From assembly GCA_026392135.1 (NCBI GenBank), contig JAPLCR010000527.1, positions 1 through 9,635 on the forward strand: a stretch of DNA of 9,635 bases, in the 5' to 3' direction. The translations under genes were made by a program, and so were the position numbers. This document shows positions 1 through 7,374 of this stretch, one piece after another (the stretch's first letter is position 1; every line of letters begins with the position of its first letter). This DNA comes from Armatimonadota bacterium (lineage in GTDB: Bacteria > Armatimonadota > Chthonomonadetes > Chthonomonadales > Chthonomonadaceae). The notes under the pieces are model-generated. The model was not told the DNA's origin, ran no database searches, and was given only the letters and a program-made list of their open reading frames with translations.

Positions 1-175
1 TCCGGGCATTCACCTCATTATAGGGGGGCATTCGCACGACCGCCTTGAGAATGGGGAGCGCGTAGGTGATACTCTGATTGTGCAGACAGGGTGCTTTGGG
101 AAGAGCGTTGGCGTTGTGGAGATAGAGCGCGAGGGCACAAAAATGCGGATGGAGGCTCGTTTAGAAACGTTATGA
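1..175 (+). CDS. Metallophosphoesterase / 5'-nucleotidase-like protein, C-terminal end (partial)
   Basis: Only the last ~57 codons are present (reading frame begins at base 2, stop TGA 173-175). The translation contains GGHSHD (about 23-40), the conserved GHSH metal-ligand motif of the calcineurin-like phosphoesterase fold seen in UshA/YfkN-type 5'-nucleotidases. It is followed by a strand reading LIVQTGCFGKSVGVVEIE, which matches the usual 'ivqtG.yg..lG.v.l' end of that catalytic domain. The family cleaves phosphomonoesters or cyclic phosphodiesters of nucleotides using two metal ions. The protein stops about 20 residues after this strand, so the separate C-terminal substrate domain of full UshA enzymes is absent. 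The stop overlaps the next gene's start as ATGA (172-175), which suggests translational coupling. The fold is fairly secure; the substrate cannot be judged because the N-terminal half is outside the window. Confidence 0.8.
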   Translation, partial: PGIHLIIGGHSHDRLENGERVGDTLIVQTGCFGKSVGVVEIEREGTKMRMEARLETL

Positions 176-2235
176 TTGCGATTTTATTGGCGGTATTCGC
201 TCTCTGTATAGCCTCCGGTTTCGGGCGGTTTCTACTCTCCTTTCTCAAAAACTGGGAGCCGAACCCCGCGGAACGCTTCGCCTACGCGGGGGCATTGGGC
301 TTGGGTATTGCGGGATACGGAGTCTATTTTTTAGGGTTGCTAGGGCTACTCGGCAAGATACAGATAACCCTCTGGTGGCTACTGCTCGGCGCGATAGGCT
401 TCAAGGGGATACTCGCGAACCTGCAAGACTTGATTGCAGGAGTTAAAAGCCTATTTATTGAAGGAGCGGTCAGTGAGAGAGCGATACGCTTCGCGATACT
501 GCTAACTCTGACACTACTTGGCGGTATCACGATACTCGCAGCGTTTCTTGCACCGACAGGAATGCAATGGGACGCAGTGGCTTACCACCTCGCCGACCCC
601 AAGGTCTTCCTACAGCAGGGTAGAATAACCTCACTCCCCACCGAACACCACAGTAATTTTCCTTTCACGATGGAGATGCTCTTCTTAACGGGGCTACTCT
701 ATGCCGATTTTCCCCTTGCGAACCTATTCCACTTCTTAACCGAAATTCTCGTCTTCGCCGCGATACTCGGCTTTGCGCGTCGCTACCTTACGTCTCTTGC
801 AGGCTGGATAGGTGTTCTGCTCTTCGCCACAACCCCTGTGGTCTTCTGGGAGGCAGGAGCTGCCTATATAGACATCGGCTTGGGGCTATACATTGCGCTA
901 GGAGCGTTCGCGGCAATCTCCTTGATACTGGAGACCGCTCCACAAAAAAGGCAGTCGTGGACAATCCTAGCTGGGATAATGATAGGCTTTGCACTGGGGG
1001 TAAAGTACCTTGCGCTCTTACCGCTCCTCTTCATTGGTGGACTACTTATACTCAAGAGGATACCCCTGAAGCAGGTAGCACTCTTTGCCACTCTAGCGGG
1101 GGCGATAGCCTCCCCTTGGTACGCCAAAAACTGGGTCGTGATGAAAAACCCAGTCTACCCTTACCTCTACAAGGTCTTCTCACAGAGTAAGTACTGGAGT
1201 GCAGACCGGGGTGCAACTTACGATTCAGAACAGCAGAGTTTTGGCTACGCGCATAGCCTGAAACAGCCTTCCGAAACCTTGCGAAACCTATTGATGACCC
1301 CCTTCAACCTGCTAAGCAACGCGCAAAAGTACTCTAACGCGGGAGAGTACACATTTATGGCACTGTACGGAGGGCTTTGGTCAGCCTTCGGGCTTGCTCT
1401 ACTCTCCTTGCGAGGCATCCCCTCCCCTGTCCGAATGGCGATGGGACTAGGGGGTTCGCAACTGCTGGCGTGGTTCTTTGTGGCACAGGTAAGCCGATAC
1501 CTTATCTCGTTTCTGCCGCTCCTCGCTGTAGGGTGCGGTTATGCCGCCCTACGCCTCTGCGAGTATGGTACAACCTTACTCTCCGAAAAGAGTGATAGTA
1601 AGTTGAAAGCCTCTCGGTTCGTACTAGCGGTGCGCATTCTCATTGCAAGTGCGCTTGGAGGACAGGCGATACTGCTACTAGCCAGCCTTTTAGTGCTTCC
1701 TACAAGCGGCAGAGCGGCAAATGAATTGGGAGTACTACCCACCGTTCTAAACCTCCCTGCCCTTCTACAAGACCTCAATAATGGACGCGATAGCCGCGTT
1801 ACGAGAGAGATGGAGACCTACTCTGCCATTCAGTATATCCATGAGCACAGTATCCCCAGTGAAGGGGTAGTCCTGTACGAAGAGACGCGTGGTTTCTATC
1901 TCAACCGCCCCTATCTCTGGGGCAACGGCGAACACTCTAGTTATATTCCGTATACTGAAATGAGGGACGGAGCCGACCTAGCTCGATGGTTTCATACGCA
2001 TGGAATGCGGTATGCCCTTATCAATATGAACTTTGCGCCCTTTGTAGGCGACCCTGAACTGCCCTCACCTCGCCGTGCCGAAACGGAGGCACTACAACGT
2101 TGGTACGTAGATAAGGCGACAGTTAGCCCCGGCGGATGGCGGTATGTATTGGGAGACGCACTCAGGCGTAGGCTTCTACACCCCGTTTTCGCGGAGCGCG
2201 GCGTGGTCGTTCTGGAAATGGCAGGAGGAGAGTAG
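172..2235 (+). CDS. Polytopic membrane glycosyltransferase, GT-C fold (GT39/PMT_2-like)
   Basis: A 687-residue integral membrane protein with about a dozen hydrophobic segments between residues 1 and 510, then a soluble C-terminal part (about 540-687). After the second or third segment comes QWDAVAYHLADPKVF (132-146). An acidic residue in this first extracytoplasmic loop (here D134) is the expected catalytic base of ArnT/PMT/RgtA-type GT-C enzymes, which move sugars from polyprenyl-phosphate carriers onto lipid, glycan or protein acceptors on the outer face of the membrane. Later segments have family-like patterns such as GVKYLALLPLL (276-286), SPWYAKNWV (314-322) and VSRYLISFLPLLAV (440-453). 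The frame is open from 91, but I place the start at ATG 172: it overlaps the upstream stop as ATGA, and it puts a hydrophobic signal-anchor at the very N-terminus. The extra 27 residues from 91 are charged and overlap the metallophosphoesterase. Donor and acceptor are unknown. The gene overlaps the next glycosyltransferase gene by one base. Confidence 0.85.
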   Translation: MIAILLAVFALCIASGFGRFLLSFLKNWEPNPAERFAYAGALGLGIAGYGVYFLGLLGLLGKIQITLWWLLLGAIGFKGILANLQDLIAGVKSLFIEGAVSERAIRFAILLTLTLLGGITILAAFLAPTGMQWDAVAYHLADPKVFLQQGRITSLPTEHHSNFPFTMEMLFLTGLLYADFPLANLFHFLTEILVFAAILGFARRYLTSLAGWIGVLLFATTPVVFWEAGAAYIDIGLGLYIALGAFAAISLILETAPQKRQSWTILAGIMIGFALGVKYLALLPLLFIGGLLILKRIPLKQVALFATLAGAIASPWYAKNWVVMKNPVYPYLYKVFSQSKYWSADRGATYDSEQQSFGYAHSLKQPSETLRNLLMTPFNLLSNAQKYSNAGEYTFMALYGGLWSAFGLALLSLRGIPSPVRMAMGLGGSQLLAWFFVAQVSRYLISFLPLLAVGCGYAALRLCEYGTTLLSEKSDSKLKASRFVLAVRILIASALGGQAILLLASLLVLPTSGRAANELGVLPTVLNLPALLQDLNNGRDSRVTREMETYSAIQYIHEHSIPSEGVVLYEETRGFYLNRPYLWGNGEHSSYIPYTEMRDGADLARWFHTHGMRYALINMNFAPFVGDPELPSPRRAETEALQRWYVDKATVSPGGWRYVLGDALRRRLLHPVFAERGVVVLEMAGGE
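2223..2230 (+). promoter_or_regulatory. Strong Shine-Dalgarno site for the GTG start at 2235
   Basis: AGGAGGAG lies inside the last codons of the upstream glycosyltransferase gene. The AGGAGG core is 6 nt before the GTG at 2235. It supports a GTG start in a TAGTG stop/start overlap and so tight co-translation of the two glycosyltransferases. Confidence 0.75.
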
Positions 2236-3551
2236 TGAATAAAAGAGAAGACCCGGCAGTGACGGCGGGTACCCCTTTATCGCCCCTTGCACCAGAGCCT
2301 ACGCCTCTGATGGGTACATGGCGTTTCGCACTGCCGATTCTGCTTGTGCTGTACTTCTGCTTCGCGACCTTCCATGCCCTGACCACTCCTACAGGGTTTA
2401 CCGGTCTCCAAAATGCGCCTGATGAAGCCGCGCACATCTTCATTGCGAAGGAGTTCAATGCGGGGCGCTATCCCACTGAGCAGAGTGTGAACGGCAACCC
2501 TATTGGATACGAGTGGCATCAACCTCCTCTAACCTATTTTGTTGCAGCGCGATTCGTTCCTCTGGGCGATAGAGCGTTGCGATTTGTCTCGGTGGCATTC
2601 GGCTTGCTCTCACTCTATCTGATATTTCAAGTAGGGCGTAGGCTCTTCCCTACCGACCCCCTCCTGCCTACTGTCGCTACAGGCTTCGCGGCACTTGTGC
2701 CTAGCCATATCGCAATAACCTCCACTGTCAGCAACGACGCGCCAACCGAAGCTCTGTTTAGTTGGGTACTATTAATAATGGTATCTTCCTATCGGGGAGG
2801 CTTTACATCGCAACGTGCCCTCGCGCTTGGCTTGGCGATTGGGCTTGCCCTTCTCGTCAAAGCGACGGCTCTCCTTCTGATTCCTATCGTGCTTTTCTCA
2901 CTCATTCTGCTCTACAAGAACGGGCAAGGAACGCGCCAACTACTTTCTCACGCCCTTCTCTGTTTTGGAGTTGCACTCCTTATTTCGGGAGCTTGGTTCG
3001 TGCGAAACGGGGTCTTGTACGGAGAGTTACTGCCTCTACAGTCTTTCAAACGAGCGTTCGCAGGAACCGCCCAAGCCTCCGATTTTGTGAAAGCGATGGG
3101 ATGGGAGGGTTACCTCTCTTTAACGGGACAGTGGACATTCCAGAGCTTCTGGGCAGTCTATGGAAACTCTAAATCGGCAGAAAAAGGGATTCAGTTGTTC
3201 CTACCCTCTCCGCTTTATGGTATCTTTGCAGTGTTTTTCATGGCGGCTTTGGCGGGAATAACACGCCTGCACTTTAAGCGAAATCAGGTGTTCTATAGGG
3301 TGCAGTTGATGGGCTTCTGGACGTTGCTCGCTACTCTTTTGATGGTGCTAGGCTCTTTCGGGTACTTTATATTGACCTACTTTCAGGCACAGGGGCGTTA
3401 CCTCTATCCCGCCATGCTTCCGATAGCGATATGTAGCGCGATGGGATGGCTTGCGCTCTTCCCCGAAAAGAGCAAGCGGGTTGCGGGATTTGGGCTTCTC
3501 GCATTTATGGGGCTGGTCACGCTTTTCTATCTGTTTTGGATAGTACCCTAA
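2235..3551 (+). CDS. Polytopic membrane glycosyltransferase (GT39 / DUF2142-like)
   Basis: A 438-residue membrane protein starting at GTG. A short polar N-terminus is followed by a transmembrane helix (about 31-50) and an outer loop with APDEAAHIFIAKEF (61-74) and EWHQPPLTYFVAARF (93-107). The PDE..H and HQPPL.Y motifs are hallmarks of GT39/DUF2142 polyprenyl-phosphate-dependent glycosyltransferases; D63/E64 are the likely catalytic acidic residues. Further matches are SNDAPTEALF (166-175) and a late loop AQGRYLYPAMLPIA (385-398), the conserved 'QGRYl.Pa..p.a' element near the C-terminus. About ten membrane segments are visible. It is shorter than its neighbour and lacks the long soluble C-terminus, so the two are related in fold but are not a recent duplication. 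The adjacent pair suggests sequential addition of sugars to one envelope or protein glycan. Substrate is unknown. Confidence 0.85.
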   Translation: MNKREDPAVTAGTPLSPLAPEPTPLMGTWRFALPILLVLYFCFATFHALTTPTGFTGLQNAPDEAAHIFIAKEFNAGRYPTEQSVNGNPIGYEWHQPPLTYFVAARFVPLGDRALRFVSVAFGLLSLYLIFQVGRRLFPTDPLLPTVATGFAALVPSHIAITSTVSNDAPTEALFSWVLLIMVSSYRGGFTSQRALALGLAIGLALLVKATALLLIPIVLFSLILLYKNGQGTRQLLSHALLCFGVALLISGAWFVRNGVLYGELLPLQSFKRAFAGTAQASDFVKAMGWEGYLSLTGQWTFQSFWAVYGNSKSAEKGIQLFLPSPLYGIFAVFFMAALAGITRLHFKRNQVFYRVQLMGFWTLLATLLMVLGSFGYFILTYFQAQGRYLYPAMLPIAICSAMGWLALFPEKSKRVAGFGLLAFMGLVTLFYLFWIVP

Positions 3552-3577
3552 ACGGCGACAGGGTGGAGGGTTGAGAT

Positions 3578-4378
3578 ATGTCACAAGATTGGGATGAGTT
3601 TGATGAACAGTTTGAGGAGATGCCGGAGGGCATACAAGACCTGTTAGATGAGGGTTATGACCTCTTGGACGGGTTCGTATTGTGGCTGGAAGAGATACTT
3701 CAACTCGATACGCGCACGGCACAGCAGGACTGCTTCAACGCCGAAATGCTCGTAGACTATGTGGTAGAGCAGGGGCAGAAACCCATCACTGCCCTAGACG
3801 AGTTTGACCTACGCTGGTTCTTCTTTCAGCACTATATCCGCCGAACACGCGGCGAGCCGGAGACAGAGAGGCGCTTGCCAGACTCTCTCCGCCGTTTCTT
3901 CGAGTATCTGCGAAGCCAACACGCCTACGAAGTACGTGACTGGTGCTACGAGATACTCGATATGAAGACCCTCTATCTAGAGCGTTGGCGCGATTTCCAT
4001 GCCCTCAATGATGCTGATGAAATAGACTGGCTAGCGGGATACAGGGCATGGTGCGCCGATATAGAAAACGACCTCGACAACCGTTGCCTTTGGCTCCCCA
4101 ATGAGATAGGCGATGAACTGACATGGGGCGAGTCAATGGGGTGGCGCGAGGGCTTCCTGCGAACAGAGGCGCATAAACGCTGGATGCTTAACCGTCACGA
4201 GTTGATTGAGCAGGGTTATGGAGTAGAGGATATGCGCGACAGGCTTGCCGACAACTATACCCTCTGGCTCAGCACACCTCAAAATCGACTGGATGGGATG
4301 ACCCCCATAGAGATGATTCTGGATGAGCGTCAACAGAGAGCCGAAGAGACGCAAGAGGAGCTTGATGAACAACAATGA
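3578..4378 (+). CDS. Acidic, helix-rich cytoplasmic protein of unknown function with an MbcA/ParS-like tail motif
   Basis: A 266-residue soluble protein without signal peptide or membrane helices; I do not recognise it as a whole. The N-terminal 40 residues and the C-terminal 18 are strongly acidic, and tryptophans are frequent. Residues about 70-112 (ITALDEFDLRWFFFQHYIRR ... LRRFFEYLR) look like a small helical module. Residues 229-247 (LWLSTPQNRLDGMTPIEMI) resemble the 'W...PnP.LgG.TPlelL' signature at the end of MbcA/ParS/Xre-type antitoxin domains (DUF2384), a motif also seen in some uncharacterised bacterial proteins. The rest does not show the helix-turn-helix of that family, and no toxin gene is adjacent, so an antitoxin role is not supported. 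The start is backed by TGGAGGG 7 nt before ATG 3578. The gene begins 26 bp after the second glycosyltransferase and ends in an ATGA overlap with the next gene, so it is probably an operon member. Confidence 0.7.
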   Translation: MSQDWDEFDEQFEEMPEGIQDLLDEGYDLLDGFVLWLEEILQLDTRTAQQDCFNAEMLVDYVVEQGQKPITALDEFDLRWFFFQHYIRRTRGEPETERRLPDSLRRFFEYLRSQHAYEVRDWCYEILDMKTLYLERWRDFHALNDADEIDWLAGYRAWCADIENDLDNRCLWLPNEIGDELTWGESMGWREGFLRTEAHKRWMLNRHELIEQGYGVEDMRDRLADNYTLWLSTPQNRLDGMTPIEMILDERQQRAEETQEELDEQQ

Positions 4379-5655
4379 GAACCTTAACCATACTATCTAT
4401 ACTCTGCGTGTCATTTATGGCGATAGCAAATTTGGCAAATGCACAGACCAGCCTACAACCGAAAGAGTTCCCTATAGGCTTCTGGTGTGGACCTCCTGAA
4501 AAATTCATGACAGAAGAGCAGTTCCGTCTCATCAAGGCAGCTGGCTTCACCGTAGTCTTACCGCCCTGCGAAGGAGTCGTTACGCCGGAGATGAACCGTA
4601 AACTTCTCTCCCTCTGTAGACGTTTAGGGCTACAAGCAATTATAACCGACTCCCGAATCCCCTTGGCGATGACCGGAAACGACAAGGCACTCGACAACCT
4701 TAAAGCGGTTGCGAATGAGTATAGTAAAGCCTCGTCTCTGATGGGCTACTTTATTACCGATGAGCCAGGTGCGAAGCAGTTTGGAGAGCTTGCTAAGGTG
4801 GTCAAAACACTTCGCAAACTCGACCCACAGCACGCCGCCTTTATCAACCTGTTTCCAAACTACGCCAGTACAGACCGCGATGCGAACCCTAGCCAACTCA
4901 ATACTGCAACCTACGACGAATACCTCGAAACCTATCTCAATACCGTTCAGCCCGACGTTTTGAGTTACGACCACTACCACTTCCTCAAGGGCAGTGACAG
5001 ACCTGGATTTCTCGGCAACCTCGCCTCTGCTCAAAAAGCCGCCCGAACGGCGGAAGTTCCCTTCTGGAACATCATCCTCTCCATTGCACACGGCTCTTAC
5101 CGCCCGCTGAACGAGAACGAACTGCGCTACGAGGCACTACAGTCATTAGCGTATGGCGTGAAAGGGCTGCTCTACTTCACCTATTGGCTTCCGCCTGACG
5201 ACAGTACTTTTACTTGGAGCCACGCCATTATGGAGCGGGATGGCAAACCGGGGGCACTCTATGAGCCTGTGAAGCGCGTAAACGAAGATGTTCGCGCCAT
5301 AGCAGCCTACCTCTACCCCGCGAAGTGCTTGATAACCTACCAGACGGGAGAGATTCCTCTCGATGGAACAAAGCAGCCGGGCTCTAGCTTGGCGCGTTCC
5401 GAAGGCAAAAGTAACCTGACAATCGGCGTTTTTCGGGACGCGATGGGCTACCTCTACGCTTTAGCGACGAACCGAGACTATAAAGCCGAAACTACTACGA
5501 AAATGCAGTTCTACGCGGGTAAGAGACAGATTGAACTCTTCGATCCCAAAACAAAGACCTTCAAGCCAATTGCTGAAAAGGTAAACGGCGAGGGCATGAC
5601 GGAGCATGAGACGACGCTTTTGCCCGCAGGCTACGCCCTGTTTCGGTGGCAGTAG
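4375..5655 (+). CDS. Secreted glycoside-hydrolase-like TIM-barrel protein
   Basis: A 426-residue protein with a Sec signal peptide: MRTLTILSILCVSFMAIANLANA, with cleavage likely after ANA (residue 23). The mature part begins IGFWCGPP and reads like a (beta/alpha)8 barrel: EEQFRLIKAAGFTVVLPP (47-64), LGLQAIITD (84-92), GYFITDEPGAKQF (124-136), HAAFINLFPNYA (153-164), PDVLSYDHYHF (193-203), PFWNIIL (229-235) and GVKGLLYFTYW (261-271). The ITDEPG strand end (E130) sits where clan A glycosidases carry an acid/base residue, and the following Asp/His/Tyr-rich strands line a sugar-like pocket. A small beta domain (about 320-426) closes the protein. This layout fits uncharacterised beta-galactosidase-like proteins of environmental bacteria; I cannot assign a numbered GH family or substrate. 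The start overlaps the upstream stop (ATGA), with GAGGAG 14 nt upstream. It may act on extracellular glycans related to those built by the upstream glycosyltransferases. Confidence 0.75.
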   Translation: MRTLTILSILCVSFMAIANLANAQTSLQPKEFPIGFWCGPPEKFMTEEQFRLIKAAGFTVVLPPCEGVVTPEMNRKLLSLCRRLGLQAIITDSRIPLAMTGNDKALDNLKAVANEYSKASSLMGYFITDEPGAKQFGELAKVVKTLRKLDPQHAAFINLFPNYASTDRDANPSQLNTATYDEYLETYLNTVQPDVLSYDHYHFLKGSDRPGFLGNLASAQKAARTAEVPFWNIILSIAHGSYRPLNENELRYEALQSLAYGVKGLLYFTYWLPPDDSTFTWSHAIMERDGKPGALYEPVKRVNEDVRAIAAYLYPAKCLITYQTGEIPLDGTKQPGSSLARSEGKSNLTIGVFRDAMGYLYALATNRDYKAETTTKMQFYAGKRQIELFDPKTKTFKPIAEKVNGEGMTEHETTLLPAGYALFRWQ

Positions 5656-5796
5656 GATACAGTGTGACCTAAGCCTTCATAGCCTGTTCATGCCCTCTTT
5701 TTTATAAATTTCTTGAATCTAGCCCAAAAAACCACAAGGAATACCGATAACTCATAATGAATAACGCTTTGTGGCAGGTAATATAAACAGTATCCC

Positions 5797-7071
5797 ATGA
5801 CGGAGACAAGATTCGTGCGTTCAACCTCAAACAGAAATAACCTACTAAGGTCTACAGGCAACTCGCCCTCGCCCCTTCCCCACATCCACGATAAAATAGT
5901 GGAGTTGGAGGCACAGCTAGAGGAGTTGCGTCGTCAAAATGCACGCCTTGAAGAGCAGGCACTTTGCGACAGCCTAACAGGGCTACACAATCGCCGCTAT
6001 CTCATCATTGACCATTTCGGAGCATATAACGAGAACTATGGGCAGTCCGCAGGAGACATTGCTCTTCAGAGCATAGTAAACGTTCTCTTAGGGCATACGC
6101 GAACCAACGACGTTGCTACCCGCTACAGCCCTGAGGTTTTTGCGATAATCCTACCCTGTACCGATTCACCCGGTGCGCGTCATCTCGCCGAGCGGCTCCG
6201 CATTGCCACGGCACAGCAGACGATAGAGGGTCACCACTTTACCATTAGCCTCGGTATCTCTACTCTACCCGAATATGGCGGAACCATCGCCTCCCTCACG
6301 CACGAGGCAGAGACCGCGCTACACTACGCAAAACGACAAGGCAGAGACCGCTCACTACACCACCTTGATGTCATGGAGCCGCCTCACACGCTGCTCAAAA
6401 AGAAAGAGCGAGCAGAGAGTATATTTCTGCCCATTACAAGTGACCTGTTAAAAGACCTCACCCCTATTTACGAGGCGACGATTCACGGCTGGCTACGTGT
6501 TTTGGAGATGAAAGATTCAGAGACTGAGGGGCATAGCGAACGCGTTACTGCGATGACGCTACGATTGGCGCGGCACATGGGTATGGGTGAAGAGGAGCTG
6601 GTAGCGGTACGATGGGGGGCACTACTCCACGACATAGGCAAAATCGGTGTACCCGACAGCATCTTGCAGAAACCAGGCTCTCTCACACCGGAAGAGTGGG
6701 ACATCATGCGCCTACACCCCGTATATGCCTACGAGATGCTTCTGCCGATCCCTTTCCTGCAACCTACCCTCTCTATCCCCTATTGCCACCATGAGAGGTG
6801 GGATGGAAGCGGCTACCCGCGTAGGTTGCGCGGAGAGGAGATACCCTTTATGGCACGGCTGTTCAGCGTGATTGATGTGTGGGACGCACTCTGCTCTGAC
6901 CGCCCGTATCGAAAAGCGTGGGAGCAGGAGAGGGCACTAGAGCATATTCGCGCCAACTCAGGCACTCAGTTCGACCCAAGCGTCGTAGAGGCATTTGACA
7001 CGCTCTATAAGCAAGGGGATTCGCTCATCTGTCACCCCCACGACATTCAGACGTTTCCCGCTCTCGGCTAG
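5797..7071 (+). CDS. c-di-GMP signalling protein: degenerate GGDEF domain fused to HD-GYP phosphodiesterase
   Basis: A 424-residue soluble protein. A short coiled coil (about 33-56) precedes a GGDEF-like domain starting at DSLTGLHNRR (58-67). This domain is eroded: GGDEF is replaced by SPEVF (111-115), the first Asp of the DxD metal motif is Ile70, and only two residues separate NRR from that strand where about 25 are usual (PleD). The RxxD inhibitory-site motif is kept (R102, D105), five residues before SPEVF as in active enzymes. Cyclase activity is therefore unlikely. The HD-GYP domain (about 215-415) is complete: GHSERV (H246), HDIGKIG (H278, D279, K282), H307, HHERWDGSGYP (331-341) and D360. 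It should hydrolyse c-di-GMP. GTG 5815 (codon 7) is an alternative start with GGAG 9 nt upstream; ATG 5797 lacks a clear ribosome site. It seems to be a one-gene unit between a 141-bp gap and a hairpin. Confidence 0.9.
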   Translation: MTETRFVRSTSNRNNLLRSTGNSPSPLPHIHDKIVELEAQLEELRRQNARLEEQALCDSLTGLHNRRYLIIDHFGAYNENYGQSAGDIALQSIVNVLLGHTRTNDVATRYSPEVFAIILPCTDSPGARHLAERLRIATAQQTIEGHHFTISLGISTLPEYGGTIASLTHEAETALHYAKRQGRDRSLHHLDVMEPPHTLLKKKERAESIFLPITSDLLKDLTPIYEATIHGWLRVLEMKDSETEGHSERVTAMTLRLARHMGMGEEELVAVRWGALLHDIGKIGVPDSILQKPGSLTPEEWDIMRLHPVYAYEMLLPIPFLQPTLSIPYCHHERWDGSGYPRRLRGEEIPFMARLFSVIDVWDALCSDRPYRKAWEQERALEHIRANSGTQFDPSVVEAFDTLYKQGDSLICHPHDIQTFPALG

Positions 7072-7084
7072 ATACCCCTTTCTT

Positions 7085-7131
7085 GCCCTATAGATGTCCC
7101 TCCCCGATGCGAGGAGGGACATCTATAGGGC
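7085..7131 (+). terminator. Perfect 19-bp inverted repeat, probable transcription terminator
   Basis: The left arm GCCCTATAGATGTCCCTCC (7085-7103) is matched exactly by its reverse complement at 7113-7131, with a 9-nt loop CCGATGCGA. It starts 14 nt after the HD-GYP stop codon, where a terminator would be expected. The downstream tract (CTCTTTCCCCC) is only weakly U-rich, so it is not a textbook intrinsic terminator. It could instead be an mRNA 3'-end stabilising hairpin or a dispersed palindromic (REP-like) element. There is one copy in this window. Confidence 0.65.
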
Positions 7132-7325
7132 GGCTCTTTCCCCCTAAATAACCACTCTCTCCCTTCGTCAAAAAATTACAGTGCTTTTCAAAATGCCGCT
7201 TCATGTTGCATTGACTTCACATTACCACAATCAAAATAAACAACGAAAATGCGGGCTATTGTGAACGCAAAGGCACCGCATCCTGTGCTGATGTCCAGCC
7301 TTAGAAACATGATTTACTACCTGCG

Positions 7326-7354
7326 TTGACAAAGTGCCTGATACATTCTATACT
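7326..7354 (+). promoter_or_regulatory. Near-consensus sigma70-type promoter
   Basis: TTGACA at 7326-7331 (perfect -35), a 17-bp spacer, then TATACT at 7349-7354 (one mismatch to TATAAT). Transcription would start near 7361, giving a leader of only about 14 nt to ATG 7375, or about 35 nt to the alternative GTG at 7396. It should drive the acyltransferase gene and probably the M48 lipoprotein gene. Confidence 0.8.
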
Positions 7355-7374
7355 ACAGAGGCGGGTTTGGTGCT

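Larger units (their letters stand above)
7072..7374. other. 303-bp intergenic region between the HD-GYP gene and the acyltransferase gene
   Basis: The left part holds the 19-bp-stem hairpin (7085-7131). The middle (about 7142-7325) is richer in A/T than the flanking genes and has no convincing gene. The right end holds a near-consensus sigma70 promoter (7326-7354). A 26-codon frame (ATG 7249 to TGA 7327-7329) lacks a ribosome site and runs into the promoter -35 box, so I do not call it. No tRNA-like or riboswitch-like fold was recognised. Confidence 0.7.

Noticed and set aside
91..171. A longer first glycosyltransferase starting at ATG 91
   Set aside because: The added 27 residues are charged, overlap the end of the metallophosphoesterase frame and displace the N-terminal membrane helix; the ATGA overlap at 172-175 gives a better start.
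3348..3722. A 124-codon open frame on the minus strand spanning the gap before the acidic protein
   Set aside because: It overlaps two well-supported + strand genes and has no recognisable motif or ribosome site.
408..3960. Recurrent ATACTCG heptamer as a possible genome-wide signature
   Set aside because: About four copies are visible and they fall in coding sequence where ATA-CTC (Ile-Leu) codons explain them.
3578..4378. A toxin-antitoxin pair based on the MbcA/ParS-like tail
   Set aside because: No RES-domain or other toxin gene is adjacent, the HTH part is absent, and the protein is much longer than usual antitoxins.
4630..5091. A 153-codon open frame on the minus strand
   Set aside because: It lies entirely antisense to the GH-like gene, shows no domain, and its composition is that of a reverse-frame shadow.
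5656..5796. A terminator or promoter in the 141-bp gap before the HD-GYP gene
   Set aside because: There is a run of six T (5698-5703) but no convincing stem before it, and TTGAAT, CATAAT and TATAAA elements are present without proper -35/-10 spacing.
7249..7329. A possible 26-residue leader peptide upstream of the acyltransferase
   Set aside because: There is no ribosome-binding site, and its stop lies in the -35 box of the downstream promoter, so it would not be on that transcript.
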